Below are positions 1-5,456 of a stretch of DNA of 6,439 nucleotides, piece after piece (positions within the stretch are counted from its first letter, which is position 1; each line of letters begins with the position of its first letter). Position numbers and translations under genes: made by a program. The notes under the pieces were generated by a model. It saw only the letters and a list, made by a program, of their open reading frames with translations. It was not told the DNA's origin and did not search any database. Source of the stretch: Bacteroidales bacterium Bact_16 (GTDB taxonomy: Bacteria > Bacteroidota > Bacteroidia > Bacteroidales > UBA932); the NCBI GenBank assembly GCA_001602885.1, contig LUZH01000131.1, positions 1 to 6,439 on the forward strand, written 5' to 3'.

Positions 1-1482
1 GCCGATGAGGATGGCCAGCATGAAGATCTTCATGCGCTGCGGGGCGGTCGGGGTCAGGTTCGGTATGGCCGGGTCGACGACCCGGATGTTGTCGTCCGCC
101 ATGGCCTGCGACAGGGCGTTCTCTTCCCGTTTGTTGAGGAGGAAGAGGTACAGCTCCTGCTTGATGGACTGCTGGCGCTGGATCTCGAGCATCTGGCGCT
201 CCTTGGTGGGCAGCGTCGAGAATTTCGCGACGGCGTTGCGCTCGCGCTCGGAGAGGTCGCGGCGCTGGATCTCCAGGCTGGTCTGCAGGTTCTGGATCAT
301 GCCCAGGATGCTGCTGCGCAGCGAGTTGAGGGAGCCTTCCGTCTTGACGACGGCCGGGCTGACGGCGCTGCTGGCCGCGATCAGGCGGTCACGCTGGAGG
401 ACCAGGTCGTTGTACTGGGCGATCACGTCGTCCATGCCGGGATCTTCCAGGCCCATGTTGCTCGGGATCAGCTGGAAGTCGTCGGCGGACTTGATGACGT
501 GCTCCTTGAGGTAGTTGGACAGGGCCATGCGGGTCTCCACGCCCACGATTTCGGCGCTGTAGCCCCGGCTGTCGCCGAGGTACATCGTCGCGGCGTCGTT
601 CACGCTCATCAGCTTGTTGTTGCTCTTGAAGCGGGCGAGTTCGCCTTCGACGCCGCCCAGCTCCTCCTCGATGATGGCGAGGCGCTCGTTGATGAAGTCT
701 TCCGTGTGGACGGCCACGCGGTTCTTCTCGCGGATGGCGGCCTCATTGTACTTGAGCACCAGCATGTTGATGATGTCGGCGGCGCGCTGGGCGTTGAAGT
801 CCTGCTCGACCAGCTGCAGGATCTGCTTGTCGTGCGAGATGTGCAGGCGGTTGATGAAGTCAGTGGCGGCCCAGTCGACCGGAATCTTCGTGATCTGGAT
901 ATCCTTGCCGTAGTTCTCCGGCGTGTAGCGGCGCGTCGGCAGGAAGACGACGCGGCCGGCGCCGAGGGCGATGGTGTCGCCCAGCGCCACCATCTGCGAA
1001 CCGGCGCCCGTCTGGATCTTGATGTGTCCGGCATCGACCGGGGTCACGGTGAGGGAGAGCGAACCGGGGTCGCTCTTCTCGCGGTTGAACGCCATCCGGA
1101 CCGGAGACTGGGAGGTGTAGAGCTCGACGTCGCGGAGCTTGATGTGGTCATGGTAGTTGACGTCGGCGTCCAGGGCCTTCACCACCTCGTTCATGATGGT
1201 GTGGGAACGCAGCTGGAGCTGCTCGTTGGTGACGGAGACCTTGTTGATCATCTGGTCGTAGGTCTCCAGCCGGGCGGTGCGGAGTTCGTCGCCGGGGTTC
1301 TTGATGATGGCGGTGACACCGCTGCTGTAGACGAACGGCATCCGGGCGTAGCGGTAGTAGGCGACGCCGAGAGCCACGATGACGCACAACAGGAACCAGT
1401 GCCAGTTGCCGATCAGGTAGTAGAACAGGTCGACCAGGTTGACCTGTTCGTTGCGGGTTACTTTTCTAGGTGTTGTTTTCAT
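1..1482 (-). CDS. wzc: Wzc/Wzz-like polysaccharide chain-length determinant (partial, C-terminus beyond left edge)
   Basis: This inner-membrane protein of the polysaccharide co-polymerase family would set polymer chain length and dock onto the Wza export channel. The frame is open for 494 codons from the ATG at 1482 to base 1 with no stop, so the C-terminus is missing. Seen: a short cytoplasmic N-terminus (NLVDLFYYLIGNW, residues 15-27), a first membrane helix at about 29-43, a long periplasmic region at about 45-483 with charged helical stretches (about 255-290 and 380-455), and a GNVR-type segment near 422-473 (LPTKERQMLEIQRQQ, then ELYLFLLNKREE, then VVDPAIPN). It is followed by a proline-containing turn and the start of a second membrane helix (MKIFMLAILIG). 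The roughly 480-residue span before this helix fits Bacteroidota Wzc proteins, which usually carry a cytoplasmic tyrosine-kinase domain after it. That domain cannot be seen here, so a kinase-less protein remains possible. The ATG lies 4 bases after the wza-like stop codon, with no clear Shine-Dalgarno sequence. Confidence 0.93.
   Translation of the reverse strand, partial: MKTTPRKVTRNEQVNLVDLFYYLIGNWHWFLLCVIVALGVAYYRYARMPFVYSSGVTAIIKNPGDELRTARLETYDQMINKVSVTNEQLQLRSHTIMNEVVKALDADVNYHDHIKLRDVELYTSQSPVRMAFNREKSDPGSLSLTVTPVDAGHIKIQTGAGSQMVALGDTIALGAGRVVFLPTRRYTPENYGKDIQITKIPVDWAATDFINRLHISHDKQILQLVEQDFNAQRAADIINMLVLKYNEAAIREKNRVAVHTEDFINERLAIIEEELGGVEGELARFKSNNKLMSVNDAATMYLGDSRGYSAEIVGVETRMALSNYLKEHVIKSADDFQLIPSNMGLEDPGMDDVIAQYNDLVLQRDRLIAASSAVSPAVVKTEGSLNSLRSSILGMIQNLQTSLEIQRRDLSERERNAVAKFSTLPTKERQMLEIQRQQSIKQELYLFLLNKREENALSQAMADDNIRVVDPAIPNLTPTAPQRMKIFMLAILIG
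1423..1449 (-). other. Inverted repeat (9-bp stem, 9-base loop) early in the wzc-like gene
   Basis: The arms GAACAGGTC and GACCTGTTC are perfect inverted copies around a 9-base loop. They cover codons 12-20 of the chain-length gene (EQVNLVDLF), about 33 bases after the ATG. The message could fold into a hairpin here. There is no trailing U-run, so it is not an intrinsic terminator. A role in tuning translation or transcript stability is speculative, and it may only reflect codon choice. Confidence 0.45.
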
Positions 1483-1486
1483 AGGG

Positions 1487-2254
1487 CTATCGGGCTGTCC
1501 AGATCAGGATATATGCAACGGAAGCGATGGCAGAGACGACCGGGGCGAAGATCTGTACGAAAGCGTCGCCGCCGCTGGAGAGCCGCAGGCCGCGCGGCTG
1601 CACGTACACGATGTCGTTCTGCTGAAGATAGAAGACGGGGGAATTGAAGATTTCCTTGCTCTGCAGGTTCAGCGTGTAGGCCTCCCGCTTGCCGTTTTCG
1701 GTGCGGACGACCATCACGTCGGGAATCTTGGCGTTCTCCGTGCTGTTGCTCTCGATCTGGGCCAGCACCTGGAAGATGTTGATGCTGTTGCCTTCGACCG
1801 CGAGCAGGATGGAACCCATCTCACCGATGACCGTGACGGTAAAGTTGACCAGTTCCGCCTTGACGACGGGGTCCTTGATGTAACCCCGTTCCCGGATCTG
1901 GCGGGCGATTTCGTCCTGGACCTGCTTGAGGGTCAGCCCTTCGACATGGACCGAACCCAGGACGGGGAAGTCGATGTCGCCACGGACGTCTACGCCGTAG
2001 GTGATCGTCAGCAGGTCGGCCGTTTCCGCGTCGGTCACGCTGATCGCGTTGAACGGCGCGGCCAGGGCGGGTTCGTCGCAGAACACCTGGACGGTGATAC
2101 GGTCATCGACCTTGAGCGTCAGTTCCGGGGCGGAAGCCGCTTCGAAAGGGATGTTGTACTCCAGATCCCGGAGGAACCCCAGCTTGTTGGGCGTGGAGCA
2201 GGCTGTCAGCAGCACTCCGGCTGCCAGCAGCAACGGTTTAATCTTTTTGTTCAT
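1487..2254 (-). CDS. wza: Wza-like outer-membrane polysaccharide export lipoprotein
   Basis: This 255-residue protein is of the polysaccharide biosynthesis/export family, which forms the outer-membrane channel for capsule or exopolysaccharide. Seen: a lipoprotein signal (MNKKIKPLLLAAGVLLTAC) with lipobox LTAC and lipidation at Cys19; no acidic export signal follows the cysteine, which fits a periplasm-facing lipoprotein. A Poly_export domain spans about 44-135 (LKVDDRITVQVF; RGDIDFPVLGSVHVEGLTL; GYIKDPVVKAEL). An SLBB-like region spans about 138-219 (VTVIGEM to NDIVYVQP). A hydrophobic C-terminal helix at about 231-252 matches the position of the Wza helix that crosses the outer membrane. The SLBB region is divergent: the usual PG after GEV is GS here, and the AGD-type motif is not recognisable. 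The start overlaps the end of the upstream glycosyltransferase by 17 bases, and the signal peptide fixes the start codon. The chain-length gene follows immediately, giving the expected export pair. Confidence 0.95.
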   Translation of the reverse strand: MNKKIKPLLLAAGVLLTACSTPNKLGFLRDLEYNIPFEAASAPELTLKVDDRITVQVFCDEPALAAPFNAISVTDAETADLLTITYGVDVRGDIDFPVLGSVHVEGLTLKQVQDEIARQIRERGYIKDPVVKAELVNFTVTVIGEMGSILLAVEGNSINIFQVLAQIESNSTENAKIPDVMVVRTENGKREAYTLNLQSKEIFNSPVFYLQQNDIVYVQPRGLRLSSGGDAFVQIFAPVVSAIASVAYILIWTAR

Positions 2255-2280
2255 ATACTTTAATCACTTTATCAATCATT
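2238..2280 (-). promoter_or_regulatory. AT-rich overlap region carrying the wza-like start
   Basis: Only 8 of 43 bases are G or C (about 19%) in a neighbourhood of 60-68%. The stretch encodes the last 14 residues of the third glycosyltransferase and the ATG of the wza-like gene (2254), with a 17-base overlap. The bases before the ATG (TGATAAAGTGATTAAAGTAT) contain no Shine-Dalgarno sequence. This fits the AT-rich, weakly structured start regions expected in Bacteroidota. No TAnnTTTG-type promoter element is clear. Confidence 0.55.
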
Positions 2281-3392
2281 CGACGGGAGGTGAAGAGCTC
2301 TTCGTAGCGCTCCATCGCTCCGGCAGCAAACTGCAGGTAATCGTCCGGGTTGCGGCAGATGCGACGGATCGCTTCCGCCATGGCCAGGCTGTTGCCCGGC
2401 GGGACGTTGAGGCCGGACACGCCTTCCCGGTTGACCCAGGAGACGCCCGACTGAGGGATTTCCGTTGCCACGACCGGCTTGCCGCACGACATCGCCTCGA
2501 TCTGGACGATGCCGAAGGCTTCCGTCTTGCGGTCGGAACTGAGCACGAACACGTCGCAGGCGCCGAACAGCACGGGCAGCTCGGCGTTGTCCACGAAGCC
2601 CAGCAGCTTGATGCGGTCCTGCAGCTGCAGCTCCACGATGGCCTGCTGCAGGGAATCGTAGAGCGGCCCGGTGCCGCCGATCAGGATCTGGTAGTCGGGA
2701 CCCAGGTAGGTCGCGGCCTTGACCAGCGTCCGGAATCCTTTGTACGGCACCAGCCGGCCCAGGGCGAAGACGATGTGCTTGCCCGCGTATCGGGCGCGGT
2801 AGGCGGTGACTTCCCGGCTGTCGTACACGACCGGCGCGATGCCGATCGGCACGCAGGTGACCTTGTACTGGGCGCGGCTCAGGTACGGGGACTCCTTGAC
2901 GTAGACAGGCGTCGTGCCGATGATGCGCTCCGCCCGGTGGATCAGCCAGGACTGCAAGGGTTTGTAGAAGAACAGGAAGAACTTCTGGGACAGGATGTCG
3001 CTGTGCCAGTGCAGGATTACGCGTCCTTTGTACCCGCTCAGGCGGAGGGCCAGCGCGGCCATCGGGTCCGGGTGGTGGACGTGGATGATGTCATACTCTG
3101 CCGCGTGTTTCTTCAACCATCTGACCATGGTGGGGGAGATGACCGTAGCAGCTTTCTTGGTAATGGCCTTGGCGCAGATCACTCGGCCGTAGGGGCCCAG
3201 GCTGATCTCATAGCCGTCAGGCGTCTGCCGGGATACGGGAGCGTATTCCGGCTCGATCTGGTCTTCAGGGAGGATGCCGCAGAGCATGTCACATGAGATA
3301 CCCCGCTCGGCCAGGCCGACGGTCAAATCCCACATGACTTTCTCTACGCCTCCACGAATAGGGTAGAACTTACCTAATTGTAAGATCTTCAT
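2238..3392 (-). CDS. GT4-family glycosyltransferase (384 aa)
   Basis: This is a cytoplasmic retaining glycosyltransferase with a GT-B fold, expected to move a sugar from a nucleotide donor onto the growing lipid-linked repeat unit. Seen: an N-terminal strand and glycine loop (MKILQLGKFYPIRGGVEKV, residues 1-19), DIIHVHHPDP at 101-110, HWHSDIL at 128-134, the donor-domain motif ALGRLVPYKGF at 210-220 (Arg213, Lys218), GGTGPLYDSL at 239-248, and the EX7E motif EAFGIVQIE with Glu291 and Glu299. EAMSCGKPVVAT follows. All expected catalytic and phosphate-binding positions are present and the length is normal. The ATG at 3392 gives the classic GT4 N-terminus; the frame stays open up to 3707, but that stretch lies inside the neighbouring transferase and does not look like protein. 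The start overlaps the previous gene by 23 bases and the end overlaps the wza-like gene by 17. The sugar and linkage cannot be told; mannosyl or galactosyl transfer would be guesses. Confidence 0.95.
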   Translation of the reverse strand: MKILQLGKFYPIRGGVEKVMWDLTVGLAERGISCDMLCGILPEDQIEPEYAPVSRQTPDGYEISLGPYGRVICAKAITKKAATVISPTMVRWLKKHAAEYDIIHVHHPDPMAALALRLSGYKGRVILHWHSDILSQKFFLFFYKPLQSWLIHRAERIIGTTPVYVKESPYLSRAQYKVTCVPIGIAPVVYDSREVTAYRARYAGKHIVFALGRLVPYKGFRTLVKAATYLGPDYQILIGGTGPLYDSLQQAIVELQLQDRIKLLGFVDNAELPVLFGACDVFVLSSDRKTEAFGIVQIEAMSCGKPVVATEIPQSGVSWVNREGVSGLNVPPGNSLAMAEAIRRICRNPDDYLQFAAGAMERYEELFTSRRMIDKVIKVYEQKD

Positions 3393-3430
3393 AGAGTTGA
3401 ATATAGTTTTGGTAGCACTTGTATTTCTCA
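3370..3430 (-). promoter_or_regulatory. AT-rich overlap region carrying the start of the third glycosyltransferase
   Basis: By hand count this stretch has about 18 G or C in 61 bases (30%), while rows of the gene on its upstream side reach 78-80%. It encodes the last residues of the second transferase and contains the ATG of the next (3392), giving a 23-base overlap. There is no Shine-Dalgarno sequence (CTATATTCAACTCT before the ATG). I read it as an unstructured initiation region. An internal promoter was considered, but no good match to the Bacteroidota -7 element (TAnnTTTG) was found. Confidence 0.55.
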
Positions 3431-4587
3431 AAATGCTGGAGGGCGAATTCCCGGCAGCGGGCGGCCGTCGCGGCCCGGTCCGCCGTCGCGAGTTCGCGGA
3501 CGCGGTCGAGCAGGCCGTCCACGTCGCCCTGTTCGACCACGAATCCCGTCCCGTCCGTGACCGCCTCCACGCTGCCGCCGGTGCGATAGGTGACGACCGG
3601 CGTGCCGCAGGCGATGGCCTCGAGGTTGACGGTAGGATAATTGTCCTGCCAGGTGGGGTTGACCAGCACCGTGGCGGACGCGTACAGGGCTGCCAGCTTG
3701 CCGACATTCTCCGTACGCTCGATGAACTGCACCCCGTCGGGGAAGCGGCGCCGCTGCTCCTCGGTCATCCGGCCGACGAGCACCAGGCGCTCGTCCGGAC
3801 GGAGCCGGACGGCGAGGGCGGCCAGGTCGCCCAGGCCCTTCTCTTCCAGCCAGATGCTGGCCACGGCGAGGATCGTCGTCCCGGCTGTCCGGGGCTCGTC
3901 CGCACCGGCTTCGGGCCGGAAGGTGTCCAGGTCGATGCCGTTGTGGATCACGACGAAGCGCTTGTCGGCGAGGAAGGAAGAAGCCATCTCCCGGCGCATC
4001 CATTCCGAGACCGTGACGACGGTCAGGTCCAGGGCGCCGAAGGCCTGCTGCTTCTTGCGCCAGTTGCGGGCGGAGCGGTCCAGCAGCCAGCTGGCCGGGA
4101 AGGACCGTTTCTGCGGGCAATGGCCGCAGCCCGTCGTCCACTTGTCGCAGTGGGCGTAGGCGTAGTGGTAGCAGTGGCCGGTATAGAGCCAGCAGTCGTG
4201 CACCGTCCAGATGACGGGTTTGCCGCGCTGCCGGAGGAACTCGCTGAGCATCGGGTAGTTGAGGAAATACCCGTGGACATTGTGGATGTGCACGATGTCC
4301 GGGTCGATCTCCCGGATGCGGCGGATGAGCTCGCGCGTGGCGCGCCGCGAGGCGAGCCCGTGCGCGTCGAACAGCCGCGTGGCGACGGCGTGGACGGCCA
4401 GGTCCAGCTTGTCGCCGACCGGCACCAGGTGCGAAGTGTGCTGCGGCTCGCCGTCGCGGGCCCGGCTGTAGGCGATATAGCTCTCCCAGCCGGCCGACAT
4501 GGCCAGCTCGCCGATTTCCTTCATGATGCGTCCGGTCGAGGTGTTGAGCCGGACGACCGGATTGATCTGCAGCAGCTTGCGACTCAT
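3370..4587 (-). CDS. GT4-family glycosyltransferase, WcaC-like with Cys4 motif (405 aa)
   Basis: This is a second cytoplasmic GT-B glycosyltransferase of family 4, resembling the WcaC-like colanic-acid type. Seen: the N-terminal domain with TSTGRIMKEIGELA at 16-29, DIVHIHNVHGYFLNYPML at 97-114 and TVHDCWLYTGHC at 128-139. Then comes a cysteine-rich stretch with Cys139, Cys147, Cys154 and Cys157 (spacing C-x7-C-x6-C-x2-C, ending GCGHCPQK), VVIHNGIDLDTF at 212-223, the donor-domain AVASIWLEEKGL at 241-252 with Lys250, and QDNYPTVNLEAIACGTPVV at 314-332. In the EX7E position it has Asp315 and Glu323; DNxPTVNxE is, as far as I know, usual in this subfamily. The cysteines are also a subfamily trait; a structural metal site is my inference. 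The start forms an ATGA overlap with the acyltransferase stop, and the end overlaps the next transferase by 23 bases. The gene is the GC peak of the window: sampled 60-base rows reach 78-80%. Donor and acceptor are unknown. Confidence 0.95.
   Translation of the reverse strand: MSRKLLQINPVVRLNTSTGRIMKEIGELAMSAGWESYIAYSRARDGEPQHTSHLVPVGDKLDLAVHAVATRLFDAHGLASRRATRELIRRIREIDPDIVHIHNVHGYFLNYPMLSEFLRQRGKPVIWTVHDCWLYTGHCYHYAYAHCDKWTTGCGHCPQKRSFPASWLLDRSARNWRKKQQAFGALDLTVVTVSEWMRREMASSFLADKRFVVIHNGIDLDTFRPEAGADEPRTAGTTILAVASIWLEEKGLGDLAALAVRLRPDERLVLVGRMTEEQRRRFPDGVQFIERTENVGKLAALYASATVLVNPTWQDNYPTVNLEAIACGTPVVTYRTGGSVEAVTDGTGFVVEQGDVDGLLDRVRELATADRAATAARCREFALQHFEKYKCYQNYIQLYEDLTIR
4584..4587 (-). 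promoter_or_regulatory. ATGA stop/start overlap, acyltransferase to glycosyltransferase
   Basis: The TGA stop of the acyltransferase overlaps the ATG of the second glycosyltransferase by four bases. The preceding bases (GGTCGGCGGTAAATT) contain only a weak purine run (GGCGG), not a clear Shine-Dalgarno sequence. Coupled translation of the two genes is the likely meaning. Confidence 0.8.
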
Positions 4588-5456
4588 AATTTACCGCCGA
4601 CCAGAACGCCGGTCAGGCGCGGGAAGATCTTTTTCAACAGGATATAGGCCCCGGTCAGCAGCCCGAGCGTGAGCAGGGCCGTGGCCAGGTAGGTCCCCAG
4701 GAGGGCGGCGAAGGAGTGCGGGTCGAGGGCCGACCCCAGGAGTTTCTTGGCCGTGATCACGGGGATATAGTGGTACAGGTAGATGAAGAAGCACCAGGCG
4801 GCGGCGTCGGCGGGGACGCTGCAGCGGATGCGGCCCAGGAACCTGTCCGAAGCCTCTCCCTGGCACACGGCAGCCCATGCGCCGAGGGTGAACCAGAAGT
4901 TGTACCAGGGTGCGCCGCCCACGACGAACCAGACCACGCCCAGTACCAGCACGCCCCAGATGCGGGTGTAGCGGACGAACAGGTAGATCAGCGGTGCGAC
5001 GAGGCAGGCGATGATGAGGTCGCGGATGAACCAGAGCGACATGTTGACCGGACCGGTCCAGAAGACGAACAGCGGGTTGCGCCAGTCTTCTCCGAAATAG
5101 CCGGAGAGCATGCCGGGCGCGAAGCGGTGGGCCAGCCAGTAGGCGGCGAAGGCGAGCGCGTTTGCGATCAGGTAGGGGACCAGCAGCGACATCACGCGCT
5201 TGCGGGTCTTGCCCCAGAAATAGTTGGCGTCCGGACGGGCCGGGACGTTGCGGAAGTACAGGAAGCCGGACAGGACGAAGAACAGCGGGACGCAGACCTC
5301 GGTCAGCGACTCGATGATCACGCTGAAGAGGTCGAACGCGCCGGAGCGCCCCGCCAGTCCCACGAGGGAGGCGTGGCGGAACACGATGCCGACGGTCAGG
5401 ATGACCTTCAGCAGGTCGATGAACCGGTAGCGTTGTCCTGTAGCGGCCGTACTCAT
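4584..5456 (-). CDS. Acyltransferase_3-family membrane acyltransferase, short form (290 aa)
   Basis: This multi-pass inner-membrane protein belongs to the family that O-acylates polysaccharides, most often with acetyl. Seen: the N-terminal family signature RFIDLLKVILTVGIVFRHA at 11-29, with the conserved Arg27-His28 region; VPLFFVLSGFLYFRN at 56-70; SLWFIRDLIIACLVAPLIY at 140-158; and the C-terminal FFIYLYHYIPV at 223-233. By eye I count about eight membrane segments (12-32, 42-68, 88-110, 141-161, 166-183, 185-199, 218-235, 247-275). Family members usually have about ten and are roughly 330-370 residues long. The shortage lies between YNFWFTLGAW (185-194) and residue 221, where only a polar linker of about 20 residues stands in place of the usual extra helices. 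No frameshift or stop is seen. Start and stop both form 4-base ATGA overlaps with the flanking transferases, so it is a true operon member, probably decorating the same glycan. The acyl donor and acceptor sugar are unknown. Confidence 0.9.
   Translation of the reverse strand: MSTAATGQRYRFIDLLKVILTVGIVFRHASLVGLAGRSGAFDLFSVIIESLTEVCVPLFFVLSGFLYFRNVPARPDANYFWGKTRKRVMSLLVPYLIANALAFAAYWLAHRFAPGMLSGYFGEDWRNPLFVFWTGPVNMSLWFIRDLIIACLVAPLIYLFVRYTRIWGVLVLGVVWFVVGGAPWYNFWFTLGAWAAVCQGEASDRFLGRIRCSVPADAAAWCFFIYLYHYIPVITAKKLLGSALDPHSFAALLGTYLATALLTLGLLTGAYILLKKIFPRLTGVLVGGKL
5453..5456 (-). promoter_or_regulatory. ATGA stop/start overlap, glycosyltransferase to acyltransferase
   Basis: The TGA stop of the first glycosyltransferase shares bases with the ATG of the acyltransferase. 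No Shine-Dalgarno-like sequence lies upstream of the ATG (CTGACATGCTCCGCAA). Such overlaps usually mean translational coupling by stop-and-restart; that role is inferred. Confidence 0.8.

Noticed and set aside
18..35. Perfect 18-base palindrome centred on AGATCT
   Set aside because: It is inside the wzc-like coding sequence and simply encodes MKIFM at the start of the second membrane helix; no flanking U-run or repeated copy was seen, so chance codon symmetry is the simplest explanation.
609..1387. Minus-strand open frames of 141 and 79 codons within the chain-length gene
   Set aside because: They are out of frame with the 494-codon Wzc/Wzz-like gene, whose sequence has clear family motifs; their Ser/Arg/Thr-rich composition is typical of shadow frames.
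499..1647. Long plus-strand open frame (382 codons) and similar long antisense frames at 2001-3296 and 3397-4647
   Set aside because: They lie opposite well-recognised minus-strand genes, have low-complexity Val/Asp/Ala/Arg/Gly composition, match no family, and are expected from the high GC content.
3393..3420. Possible promoter in the AT-rich stretch before the third glycosyltransferase (TATATTCA)
   Set aside because: It matches the Bacteroidota -7 element TAnnTTTG at only part of the positions, has no TTTG-type -33 partner that I could place, and lies within a gene overlap.
3393..3707. N-terminal extension of the third glycosyltransferase up to an ATG at 3707
   Set aside because: It lies wholly inside the second glycosyltransferase in another frame, is rich in Pro/Arg/Ser without family match, and the ATG at 3392 gives the standard GT4 N-terminus MKILQLGKFYPIRGG.
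3740..4587. Loss of the EX7E catalytic motif in the second glycosyltransferase (Asp315 in place of Glu)
   Set aside because: DNxPTVNxE is, to my knowledge, the usual form in this WcaC-like subfamily, so it is not taken as a sign of inactivation.
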